Under the pieces are notes generated by a model. The model had not been told where the DNA came from and did not search any database. It worked only from the letters and a program-made list of their open reading frames with translations. Of a DNA stretch of 64,000 bases, positions 19,359 to 27,346 are shown piece after piece. The stretch comes from Sneathiellales bacterium (GTDB lineage: Bacteria > Pseudomonadota > Alphaproteobacteria > JANQFL01). Where the stretch lies: NCBI GenBank assembly GCA_028277845.1, contig JANQFL010000074.1, forward strand, positions 62,001-126,000, given 5' to 3'. The first letter of the stretch is position 1. Each line of letters starts with the position of its first letter. Position numbers and translations under genes: made by a program.

Positions 19359-20012
19359 ATGCCCGGCGAGTCGCTCACGCGGCCGTCGACCTTGCTGATC
19401 GCTTGCGGCGCTCTGGCCCGCGAGGTCAAGCATCTGTTGGATGTCAACGGCTGGTCGCATATGACGCTGACGTGCCTGCCGGCCGATCTGCATAACACGC
19501 CGCAACAAATTCCGGGAGCCATGCGCAGAAAGATCCGGGCGTCGCGCGACCGGTACGACCGGATCGTCGCCCTGTACGGGGACTGCGGCACCGGCGGCCT
19601 GTTGGACGACGTGTTGCGCGACGAAGGCGTCGAACGCATTCCCGGTCCCCACTGCTATCAGTTCTACATGGGAACCGATGATTTCACCCGTTTGGCCGAG
19701 GCGGAACCGGGGACGTTTTTCCTGACCGACTATCTGGTGCGGCACTTCGACCGGCTGATCATCAAGGGGTTGGGGCTCGACCGGTTCCCGCAATTGCGCG
19801 ACGACTATTTCGGCCATTACGTTCAGCTCGTCTATCTGGCCCAAACCGAGGACCCCGAATTGGACAAGGCGGCGCAAGCCGCGGCCGAACGGCTCGGTCT
19901 CATATATGCCCGCCGGCTTACCGGTTATGGCGAATTGGAAACCTTCATGGCGGAAGCGGGGCATGGCGACAATGCCGTACAGCCCGTACCGGCCATGAGA
20001 CTGTCCCGGTAA
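19359..20012 (+). CDS. DUF1638 domain protein
   Basis: 217-aa protein of unknown biochemical role, 2 nt after the corrinoid gene. Conserved-looking cysteine sites are LLIACGALAREV near the N-terminus, ALYGDCGTGGLLDD in the middle and GPHCYQFYMG, followed by a DYLVRHFDRLIIKGLGLD block. These are the hallmarks I associate with DUF1638, a family I recall as frequently adjacent to MttB-type methyltransferase genes. The three separated Cys/Gly motifs could bind a metal or corrinoid, but this is speculation. Tight packing between corrinoid and folate enzymes argues for a direct part in methyl transfer, corrinoid loading or repair. Confidence 0.85.
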   Translation: MPGESLTRPSTLLIACGALAREVKHLLDVNGWSHMTLTCLPADLHNTPQQIPGAMRRKIRASRDRYDRIVALYGDCGTGGLLDDVLRDEGVERIPGPHCYQFYMGTDDFTRLAEAEPGTFFLTDYLVRHFDRLIIKGLGLDRFPQLRDDYFGHYVQLVYLAQTEDPELDKAAQAAAERLGLIYARRLTGYGELETFMAEAGHGDNAVQPVPAMRLSR

Positions 20013-20038
20013 TCAACCCGTTTCGTGGAGTGACGATC

Positions 20039-20554
20039 GTGTACGCTGTCCGCCGCTGGTCCGTCCGTCATGCCCGTTTTCTGGAACGGCTGTATCGGTT
20101 GTTCGGGGGCGCCTTGGAGCGCCTCGATCCCATTTGGCGGATGATGGGCTATGCGCGCCTGGAAAAACCGGTCGCCGCGGTAGAAGGCACAATCAAGGGC
20201 TTCCTGTTCGACTGCCGGATGTGCGGCCGCTGCGTCCTTGGCAGTACGGGAATGTCGTGCCCGATGAATTGTCCCAAGCAACTGCGCAACGGCCCCTGCG
20301 GCGGTGTGCGCGACGGCGGATATTGCGAGATCAAGTCCGACATGCGTTGCGTCTGGGTCGAGGCCTGGGAAGGCGCTGAGCGCATGCGCCAGGGCATGAC
20401 CATCGATATCGTCCAACTGCCGGTCGACAACAGCCTGCAGGGCTCGTCGTCGTGGATGCGGGCGGCCCGGGAACGGGCGGCCGAACGGCGCGAGAAGGTC
20501 ACCGGCGGCATCGCCTTCGGCGGCGCGCGGCTGAAGGACGCGGAGCCGCAATGA
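20039..20554 (+). CDS. MetV-like cysteine-rich partner (MTHFR C-terminal-type domain)
   Basis: 171 aa with eight cysteines in the order FDCRMCGRC (Cys59, 62, 65), SCPMNCPK (Cys74, 78), NGPCGG (Cys87), YCEI (Cys96) and RCVW (Cys104). This is the arrangement of the methylenetetrahydrofolate-reductase C-terminal domain family, whose acetogen member MetV pairs with MetF. It probably binds Fe-S or zinc and may connect MetF to an electron acceptor other than NADH. GTG 20039 is preferred because GGAG lies 8 nt upstream; GTG 20030 would put that sequence inside the gene. The stop overlaps the next start (ATGA). Confidence 0.88.
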   Translation: MYAVRRWSVRHARFLERLYRLFGGALERLDPIWRMMGYARLEKPVAAVEGTIKGFLFDCRMCGRCVLGSTGMSCPMNCPKQLRNGPCGGVRDGGYCEIKSDMRCVWVEAWEGAERMRQGMTIDIVQLPVDNSLQGSSSWMRAARERAAERREKVTGGIAFGGARLKDAEPQ

Positions 20555-21573
20555 CCGAACTTCCCTACGATCCGACGATTCCGTTGCCGCCGCTCGCGGG
20601 CCATTCATCCCGCGGCCGCCTGGAACGGGTGCTGCGCGCCGGTGAATTCGCGGTGACGGCCGAACTCAACCCGCCGGATTCGGCCGACCGGGACGAAGTG
20701 TACGAACGGGCCTCGGTGTTCGAAGGCTGGGTCGATGCCATCAACGCGACCGACGGGTCGGGCGCCAACTGTCACATGTCGTCGGTCGGGATCTGTGCCT
20801 TGCTGACCCGCGTCGGCTATGCGCCGGTGATGCAGATCTCCTGCCGCGACCGCAACCGCATCGCTATCCAGGGCGATGTGCTCGGTGCCGCCGCCATGGG
20901 CGTGGCCAATATGCTGTGCCTCAGTGGCGATGGCGTCGAGACCGGCGACCAGCCGGGCGCCAAACCGGTGTTCGACCTGGACTGCATGTCTCTGTTGGAG
21001 ACGATCCGGAAAATGCGCGATGAAAGGGTATTTCTGTCTGGGCGGCCGCTCAGCGCGCCGCCCGAGGTGTTTCTCGGCGCCGCGGCAAATCCGTTCGCGC
21101 CGCCCTATGACTACCGGCCCTTCCGGCTGGCCAAGAAGATCGCCGCCGGCGCCCAGTTCGTGCAGACCCAATACTGTTTCGACATTCCCATGCTGGAAAG
21201 CTACATGGCGAGGGTTAGGGACCTCGGCCTGCACGAGAAGTGTTTCATCCTGGTCGGCGTCGGGCCGCTGGTGTCGGCCAGGGCGGCCAAGTGGATCCGC
21301 GCCAACGTCCCGGGAATTCACATCCCCGACGCGGTGATCCGCCGTCTCGAAGGAGCGGAAAGGCAAAAGCGCGAAGGGCGCAATCTGTGTGTCGAGTTGA
21401 TCCAGCAGATTCGCGAAATTCCCGGCGTGTCCGGCATCCACGTCATGGCCTACCGGCAGGAGGAACTGGTCGCTGACATCGTCCACGAGTCGGGGGTGCT
21501 GAAGGAGCGCAAGCCCTGGCGCGGCGCCGTCATCGACCGTCATCTGTCGGAACAGGTCGCCACGCAAACCTAG
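20551..21573 (+). CDS. Methylenetetrahydrofolate reductase-like protein (MetF family)
   Basis: 340-aa TIM-barrel flavoprotein of the MetF family. Recognisable parts are FAVTAELNPPDSADRDEVYERA, NATDGSGANCHMSS, MQISCRDRNRIAIQGDVLGAA and MLCLSGDGVETGDQPGAK, which form the folate/FAD-binding face. In an oxidative demethylation locus the expected direction is methyl-H4folate to methylene-H4folate, the reverse of the biosynthetic enzyme. It overlaps the MetV-like gene by four bases, so the two are probably made and assembled together. It is longer than E. coli MetF, mainly at the C-terminus. Confidence 0.92.
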   Translation: MTELPYDPTIPLPPLAGHSSRGRLERVLRAGEFAVTAELNPPDSADRDEVYERASVFEGWVDAINATDGSGANCHMSSVGICALLTRVGYAPVMQISCRDRNRIAIQGDVLGAAAMGVANMLCLSGDGVETGDQPGAKPVFDLDCMSLLETIRKMRDERVFLSGRPLSAPPEVFLGAAANPFAPPYDYRPFRLAKKIAAGAQFVQTQYCFDIPMLESYMARVRDLGLHEKCFILVGVGPLVSARAAKWIRANVPGIHIPDAVIRRLEGAERQKREGRNLCVELIQQIREIPGVSGIHVMAYRQEELVADIVHESGVLKERKPWRGAVIDRHLSEQVATQT

Positions 21574-21616
21574 ACATCGCCGCCAATCCGGAACACGATT
21601 TCACAGGGGTACATAC

Positions 21617-22522
21617 ATGACCAACACCGTCGTCAGTTCGGCCAGCAAGGAAGTCACCATCGGCTTCGACCATCCGTTCGTCATTATCGGCGAGCGGATC
21701 AATCCGACCGGCCGCAAGCTGCTGGCCGCCGAAATGGCCGAGGGCGACTACAGCCGGGTCGAGGCCGACGCCATCGCCCAGGTCGCGGCCGGCGCCCACA
21801 TGCTCGACGTCAATGCCGGCATTCCCCTGGCCGACGAACCCGCGATCCTGGCCGACTGTGTCAAGCTGGTGCAGTCCATCACCGACGTGCCGCTGAGCAT
21901 CGATTCCTCGATCGTCGAGGCGCTGGAGGCCGGCCTCGCGGTCTATCAGGGCAAGGCCCTGGTCAATTCGGTGACCGGCGAGGAGGAGCGGTTGGAGACG
22001 GTGCTGCCGCTGGTCAAGAAACACGGCGCCGCCGTGGTCGCCATCTCCAACGACGAGACCGGTATTTCCGAGGATCCGGACGTGCGCTTCGCCGTGGCCA
22101 AGAAGATCGTCGAGCGCGCCGCCGACTACGGTATTGCGGCGGACGATATCGTCGTCGACCCGCTGGTCATGCCGGTGGGCGCGCTGAACGACGCCGGGCG
22201 GCAGGCCATGCGCATCATCCGCCGGCTGCGCGAGGAGCTCAAGGTCAACACCACGTGCGGCGCCTCCAACATCAGCTTCGGCCTGCCCAACCGGCATTCC
22301 CTGAACGGCGCTTTTCTGTCCATGGCGATCGGCGCCGGCATGACGTCGGCCATCACCAACCCGCTGCACGGCGAGGAAATGGCCGCGGTCATGGGCGCCG
22401 ACGTGATGATGGGACACGATCCCCACTGCAAGCGCTGGATGGCCAAGTTCCGCCAGCCCGGCGAGGAAGGTGCGGCGGGCGAGGGCGGCCGGCGCCGCGA
22501 AAGGCGGAGACGGCGTGGCTGA
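21617..22522 (+). CDS. Methyltetrahydrofolate:corrinoid methyltransferase (MtgA/AcsE-like)
   Basis: 301-aa pterin-binding (DHPS-like) barrel. Diagnostic blocks are IIGERINPTGRKLLAAEM, HMLDVNAGIPLADEP, LSIDSS, LVNSVTGEEERL, VVDPLVMPVG and the end motif TTCGASNISFGLPNRHSLNG. It should move the methyl group from the corrinoid protein to tetrahydrofolate. The last 20 residues are a basic tail (GGRRRERRRRRG) beyond the barrel, a feature shared with the MttB-type N-terminus and the RACo C-terminus in this locus. The ribosome site of the next gene lies inside the tail-coding sequence, and the two frames overlap by 8 bp. Confidence 0.93.
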   Translation: MTNTVVSSASKEVTIGFDHPFVIIGERINPTGRKLLAAEMAEGDYSRVEADAIAQVAAGAHMLDVNAGIPLADEPAILADCVKLVQSITDVPLSIDSSIVEALEAGLAVYQGKALVNSVTGEEERLETVLPLVKKHGAAVVAISNDETGISEDPDVRFAVAKKIVERAADYGIAADDIVVDPLVMPVGALNDAGRQAMRIIRRLREELKVNTTCGASNISFGLPNRHSLNGAFLSMAIGAGMTSAITNPLHGEEMAAVMGADVMMGHDPHCKRWMAKFRQPGEEGAAGEGGRRRERRRRRG

Positions 22523-24530
22523 CAACCGCTTCGTCGTCTTCACGCCATCCGGCAAACGGGGTTCATTTCCCAACGGCACGGCCGTTCTCGATGCCGCCCG
22601 CGCATTGGGCGTCGATCTCGATTCCGTGTGCGGTGGCAGAGGCTTGTGCGGCCGGTGCCAGATCCTGGCCAGCGAGGGCGAGTTTGCCAAGCACGGCATC
22701 ACATCGACTACCGCCAACCTGACGGACGTCGGCGAGACGGAGCGCAAATACGCTGACCGGCGCGGTTTGAAACCGAAACATCGGCTTGGCTGCCAGGCGT
22801 GTATCCAGGGCGACCTGGTCATCGACGTACCGCCGGAAAGCCAGGTGCACAAGCAGGTCGTGCGCAAACGGGCGGAGGCCCGGCCGATCACGCTGGATCC
22901 CGTCGTACACCTGCACACCGTCGACGTGACCGAACCGGACATGCACGACCCGACCGGCGACTGGCAGCGGGTCCGGGTGGCGCTCGAGGATCAGTGGGAT
23001 CTGGCCATTGATGGCGTCGACAATTCAGTACTGCACCGGCTGCAAAAGACCCTGCGTGACGGCGACTGGACGGTCACAGTGGCGGTACGGCAAGGACACC
23101 ACGCCGTCGGCATTTACCCCGGTTACCACGCCCGGGCGTTGGGGATCGCGGTGGATGTGGGTTCGACGACCATCGCCGGGCACTTGTGTGATCTGACCAC
23201 GGGCGACGTGCTGGCCTCGGTCGGCCGCATGAACCCGCAAATCCGCTTCGGCGAGGATCTGATGAGCCGGGTCTCCTATATCATGATGCACCCGGGTGCC
23301 GAGAACGAGCTGACGGACACCGTACGCGAGGCGGTCGAAAACCTCGCGACGGAAGCGGTCAAGGAGGCGGCCAAGAAGGCGGAAGTCGCCGTCGCCGATA
23401 TTCACGAGGTCACCGTTGTCGGCAACCCGGTGATGCACCACCTTTTTCTCGGCCTGGATCCGACCGAACTGGGCGGGGCGCCGTTCGCGTTGGCGACGGA
23501 CGCGGCCATCACCACCCGGGCCGACGAACTGGGATGGTCCTTCAATTCGGGCGCGCGCGTTTACACGTTGCCGTGTATCGCCGGACATGTCGGTGCCGAT
23601 ACGGCGGCCGTGATCCTGTCGGAAGCGCCCCATACCATGGATGCCATGACGTTGATCGTCGATGTCGGCACCAACGCGGAAATCGTGCTCGGCAACAAGG
23701 AACGTCTGCTGGCGGCGTCCAGCCCGACGGGCCCGGCTTTCGAAGGCGCGCAAATCAGTTGCGGCCAACGGGCCGCGCCGGGTGCGATCGAACGCGTGCG
23801 CATCGACCGCGAGACCTTGGAACCACGCTTCAAGGTCATCGGGTGCGATTTGTGGTCCGACGAGGACGGCTTTGCCGAAGCGGTGGCCGGCATCGGCATC
23901 AACGGCGTCTGCGGTTCCGGCATCATCGAAGTGATCGCCGAGATGTACCTGGCCGGAATCATCGATCAGGACGGTGCCTTCAACGGAACAATGACGCGAA
24001 CGTCGGCGCGGGTGCAGGAAACCGGCCGGAGTTTCTCCTATCTCTTGCATGCCGGCGAGCCGGAGTTGCGTATCTACCAGACCGATGTGCGGGCGATTCA
24101 ACTGGCCAAGGCGGCGCTTTACGCCGGCGCCCGGCTGCTGATGGACCGCATGGGCGTGGACCGGGTCGACCGCATCGTGCTGGCCGGCGCCTTCGGCAGT
24201 CAGATCGACGTGACCTACGCCATGGTGCTGGGCATGATCCCCGACTGCGACCTGGTTCACGTGTCGTCGGCCGGTAATGCCGCCGGTACGGGCGCGCGCA
24301 TCGCGTTGCTGAACAACGATGCGCGCCGCGAAATCGAAGACCTGGTCCGCCGGGTCGAGAAGATCGAAACGGCGGTCGAACCCAATTTCCAGGACCATTT
24401 CGTCGCCGCCATGGCCGTGCCGCACAAGACGGCGCCCTATCCCAATCTGGCGAATGCCGTTGACCTGCCCGCACGGTCACAGCCGGCGAGCGATTCGCCG
24501 GGACGTCGGCGCAGGCGGAAACGGGGTTAG
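22515..24530 (+). CDS. RACo-type ATP-dependent corrinoid reductive activator
   Basis: 671 aa. An N-terminal plant-type [2Fe-2S] ferredoxin domain has ligands in VCGGRGLCGRC (Cys39, 45, 48) and LGCQAC (Cys93). A linker follows, and from about residue 205 there is an ASKHA-like ATPase domain with GIAVDVGSTTIAGHL and LIVDVGTNAEIVLG. Such proteins reduce accidentally oxidised cob(II)alamin back to cob(I)alamin so the corrinoid protein can resume turnover. That is especially useful in an organism with oxygen-dependent neighbours such as SoxBDAG and BetA. The start is GTG 22515 after GGCGGAG. The C-terminus is basic (PGRRRRRKRG). It ends 4 bp inside the convergent desaturase gene. Confidence 0.94.
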   Translation: MADNRFVVFTPSGKRGSFPNGTAVLDAARALGVDLDSVCGGRGLCGRCQILASEGEFAKHGITSTTANLTDVGETERKYADRRGLKPKHRLGCQACIQGDLVIDVPPESQVHKQVVRKRAEARPITLDPVVHLHTVDVTEPDMHDPTGDWQRVRVALEDQWDLAIDGVDNSVLHRLQKTLRDGDWTVTVAVRQGHHAVGIYPGYHARALGIAVDVGSTTIAGHLCDLTTGDVLASVGRMNPQIRFGEDLMSRVSYIMMHPGAENELTDTVREAVENLATEAVKEAAKKAEVAVADIHEVTVVGNPVMHHLFLGLDPTELGGAPFALATDAAITTRADELGWSFNSGARVYTLPCIAGHVGADTAAVILSEAPHTMDAMTLIVDVGTNAEIVLGNKERLLAASSPTGPAFEGAQISCGQRAAPGAIERVRIDRETLEPRFKVIGCDLWSDEDGFAEAVAGIGINGVCGSGIIEVIAEMYLAGIIDQDGAFNGTMTRTSARVQETGRSFSYLLHAGEPELRIYQTDVRAIQLAKAALYAGARLLMDRMGVDRVDRIVLAGAFGSQIDVTYAMVLGMIPDCDLVHVSSAGNAAGTGARIALLNNDARREIEDLVRRVEKIETAVEPNFQDHFVAAMAVPHKTAPYPNLANAVDLPARSQPASDSPGRRRRRKRG

Positions 24531-25576
24531 GCCAGATTGGCCCGGTCGTAGGGATGGACCGGGTGGTCGCGTGGCGTCAGGAAGTTTTCCAGCAGTAGAG
24601 CGCCGTATCCCTTGATCCGGTAGTTGCCGTTGCGCTCCAGCACGCTGGCCTCCCGGCGGGCGAATTCGGCCGGCAGGTCGTACCAGGCCATGCCCGGCTG
24701 GTCGTGATGGACCGCGTGCAGATTGAGGTTGAGAAACAGCAACCGCGTCAGCGGGTCACCGTCACAGATGGCGGTCCGGTGGTCCTGCTCGTCCGCCGTC
24801 CGGTGTTCGGCGAACGACCGCAGCAGGGTCAGGGACAGGCCCGGGTACGCATACATCAGCACGTACTGCCACACCGGGATTTCGCATACGGCGACGACCC
24901 AGTACAACACCACGGCAACCGACAGGGCGTGGACGATCCAAGTCCGCCATGCCTTACCTTGGCCGGCTGTCAATTTCTTGAATTCTCGCCACAGAAACAA
25001 ACCAACGGCCAATGCCGGCCCGATCAACAGCCGGCCCGGCAGTGTGTTGTTGGCGACGAGAATCCAGCGCGCAAAACCGGGCAGGCGCTGCCAGACACGG
25101 GCCGTCACGTAAAAGGATTCCGGGTCGTCGACCGGGCAGGTCAACGTGCCGGTATTGTGGTGTGCCATATGGCTGTCGCGGTACAACGGATAGGGCAACC
25201 ACAACGCCAACGGCGGCCAGCCCAGAGCCTGATTCGCGAACCGGTGCGGCGTCGGGTGGCCGTGGATGATCTCGTGCTGCGCCGATCCGAACCAGGCCAC
25301 CAGCCAACCGCCGAGCGGCAGGACGAGCCACCAGGGCAAACTGGTGTGAAGCCAGGTGAGCGTGATCCAACCTGCGTAAATCACACCAATGAGGACCAGA
25401 GTCGGCCATTCCCAATGGCGGCGGATTGTCCGGCTCTTCGGAACCGAAACGTTCTGAGATTGCGTAAAGGTTGAATCGGGCACGGGATAAGAACTCGATG
25501 GAAAATCATTGGAAACCTCCCATTTTTGTGTCCGATTTGCCCCACGATCAATGTGGGAATCGGCAAGTATTGTCAA
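24527..25576 (-). CDS. Membrane fatty acid desaturase-type protein
   Basis: 349-aa integral membrane di-iron protein. The three histidine boxes are HEIIHGH, HMAHH and HAVHH, with the expected spacing and hydrophobic pairs between them. It should introduce a double bond or hydroxyl into an acyl chain or a hydrophobic amine or carotenoid substrate; no substrate can be read from sequence. The start is uncertain. The longest frame begins at TTG 25576, but this TTG lies in a TTGACA that may be a promoter element. A start near GTG in the VPDSTF segment (about residue 32) is possible. It is divergent from the XRE regulator, which may control it. Confidence 0.85.
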   Translation of the reverse strand: MTILADSHIDRGANRTQKWEVSNDFPSSSYPVPDSTFTQSQNVSVPKSRTIRRHWEWPTLVLIGVIYAGWITLTWLHTSLPWWLVLPLGGWLVAWFGSAQHEIIHGHPTPHRFANQALGWPPLALWLPYPLYRDSHMAHHNTGTLTCPVDDPESFYVTARVWQRLPGFARWILVANNTLPGRLLIGPALAVGLFLWREFKKLTAGQGKAWRTWIVHALSVAVVLYWVVAVCEIPVWQYVLMYAYPGLSLTLLRSFAEHRTADEQDHRTAICDGDPLTRLLFLNLNLHAVHHDQPGMAWYDLPAEFARREASVLERNGNYRIKGYGALLLENFLTPRDHPVHPYDRANLA

Positions 25577-25582
25577 TTGATG

Positions 25583-25612
25583 TTGATATTTTCAGAAAAA
25601 ATTGAGTATTCT
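25583..25612 (+). promoter_or_regulatory. Candidate sigma-70 promoter of XRE regulator
   Basis: TTGATA (25583-25588) and TATTCT (25607-25612) are separated by 18 bp in an AT-rich stretch. They lie 37 bp upstream of the regulator start. The palindrome TCAATTGA at 25573-25580 overlaps the region shared with the divergent desaturase and could be an operator. Confidence 0.45.
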
Positions 25613-25648
25613 AAACAAAACAGAAGAAAATTCAGATTTGGAGCATTC

Positions 25649-26518
25649 ATGGACCGCCGCATCGTCGCCTCGGAATTCCGCAGTCGCGTCTTGCAGGCCA
25701 TGGAGCGGGCCGAGGTGACGAAATCGGCTCTGGCGGAACAAGCCGGAATCGACCGCTCGACATTGACCCAAATGCTGTCGGGCGAATACGACCGGCTGCC
25801 CCGCGCCGATACGGCGGCGTCCATCGCGGTTGCGCTTCAGGTCAGTTTGGATTGGCTGCTGGGATTGACCCAGGATGCCCGGGTCAGCGCCGATATTCTC
25901 ATGGAGTCGCTCGAATTCAGGCCGAGCGCCGGCGTGCCGGTGGAGAAGGATCTGACGCGATGGCACGAGGACGCCAAGGGCTACAAAATCCGCTACGTGC
26001 CGACGACGTTGCCCGACCTGGCGAAGACGGACGGCGTATTGACGCATGAATACAGGGATTTCGCGGCGAAGAGTGCCGACCGCGCCATCACCGACAGCCA
26101 CTACCGGTTGGAGTATACCCGCCTGCCGGAAACGGACATGGAGGTGTGCCTGTCGACCCAGGCCATCGAGAGTTTTGCCGCCGGGGAAGGCATCTGGTCG
26201 ACCTTGTCCATGGACGACCGGTTGGAGCAGCTCAAGGTTTTGGCCGACCTGACGGAGGAACTCTATCCGACGCTCCGGCTCTATCTGTTCGATGGCCTGA
26301 CGCACTTTTCGGCGCCCTATACCATCTTCGGCCCGTTGCGGGCGGCGGTCTATATCGGCCAAGCCTACCTCGTCTTCAACACGACCGAACACATCCGGGC
26401 ATTGACCCAGCACTTCGACGGTCTGATCCGCGCGGCTGTGGTACAGGCCAACGAGGCGTCCGAGTATCTGCGCGGCCATCACACCCGCTTGGCGTCCCGC
26501 CTGCGCCGCCGCGCCTGA
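25649..26518 (+). CDS. XRE-family transcriptional regulator with C-terminal sensing domain
   Basis: 289 aa. The N-terminal HTH (about residues 10-70) contains VTKSALAEQAGIDRSTLTQMLSG. The remaining 220 residues form an uncharacterised domain with DLTRWHEDAKGYKIRYVPT and YTIFGPLRAAVYIG, probably for ligand sensing. The ATG 25649 has GGAG 6 nt upstream; the open frame extends to 25526 but without a ribosome site. It is divergent from the desaturase and 16 bp upstream of a PhnD-like gene, so both are likely targets. Confidence 0.85.
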   Translation: MDRRIVASEFRSRVLQAMERAEVTKSALAEQAGIDRSTLTQMLSGEYDRLPRADTAASIAVALQVSLDWLLGLTQDARVSADILMESLEFRPSAGVPVEKDLTRWHEDAKGYKIRYVPTTLPDLAKTDGVLTHEYRDFAAKSADRAITDSHYRLEYTRLPETDMEVCLSTQAIESFAAGEGIWSTLSMDDRLEQLKVLADLTEELYPTLRLYLFDGLTHFSAPYTIFGPLRAAVYIGQAYLVFNTTEHIRALTQHFDGLIRAAVVQANEASEYLRGHHTRLASRLRRRA

Positions 26519-26534
26519 TGACCGGAGGCGCAGA

Positions 26535-27338
26535 ATGATCGCCAGCCTGCCCATGTATGACCTGCCGGAACTCAGGTCCGCGACGGATGCCTGGTGGACA
26601 GGCCTTTCCGGCCATCTGCGGGCACAGGGTCTGACGGATGTGCCGGTGGCGCTGACCCGTACCGACAATGTGAACGACGTACAGCGTGCGCCGGATCTGC
26701 TGTTGAGCCAGACCTGCGGCTATCCGCTGACCCACGAATTATCGGGCAAGGTCGGTTACGTGGCGACGCCCGCTTATGACGCGGACGGGTGCCAGGGACC
26801 GGCATACCGCAGCGCGGTTATCGTCCGGGCCGATGACCCGGCCGCCGGCCTGGCGGATTTGAAAGGCAAAGTCTGCACCGTCAACGGCCCGGGGTCGCAT
26901 TCGGGTTACAATGCCCTGCGCCACGCACTGGCGTCGGTCGCCGCGGGACAGCCGGTGTTCTCGGATGTCCATGTCTCGGGCGGTCACCGGCAGAGCATCG
27001 CGGCGGTCGCGTCCGGCCGCGCGGACGCGGCGGCCATCGATTGCGTGACGCTGGCGCTCGTCTCCTCGCAGGCACCGAAGGAAACGTCGGCCATCCGCGT
27101 TTTGGCATTTACCGAGCGCGCGCCCGGCCTGCCGTACATCACCTCCAGGGACGCGACAGCGGAAACGGTGGATGCCATCCGAAACGGGTTGCGGGCGGCG
27201 GTCGAGGACCCGTCGCTCGCCGCCTGCCGCGCAGAACTGCTCATCTCGGGCGTGGACATTCTGTCCGATGACGCCTACCGGCGGATCGACGACATGGAAG
27301 ACCAGGCGGTCTCCCGCGGCTATCCGGTCATCCGTTAG
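26535..27338 (+). CDS. PhnD/SsuA-type solute-binding fold protein without signal peptide
   Basis: 267 aa with the two-lobed periplasmic-binding fold of phosphonate-binding-like proteins: LLLSQTCGYPLTHEL, VGYVATPAYDADGC, AVIVRADDPAAGLADLKGKV, SGYNALRHAL and GRADAAAIDCVTLAL. No signal sequence or lipobox precedes the domain, so it should stay in the cytoplasm. The GGAGG 6 nt before ATG 26535 makes a longer start unlikely. It could be a cytoplasmic ligand sensor or enzyme-like member. No phosphonate permease is adjacent; the ABC operon that follows is convergent and of Dpp/Opp type. Confidence 0.85.
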   Translation: MIASLPMYDLPELRSATDAWWTGLSGHLRAQGLTDVPVALTRTDNVNDVQRAPDLLLSQTCGYPLTHELSGKVGYVATPAYDADGCQGPAYRSAVIVRADDPAAGLADLKGKVCTVNGPGSHSGYNALRHALASVAAGQPVFSDVHVSGGHRQSIAAVASGRADAAAIDCVTLALVSSQAPKETSAIRVLAFTERAPGLPYITSRDATAETVDAIRNGLRAAVEDPSLAACRAELLISGVDILSDDAYRRIDDMEDQAVSRGYPVIR

Positions 27339-27346
27339 GCCGGTAC

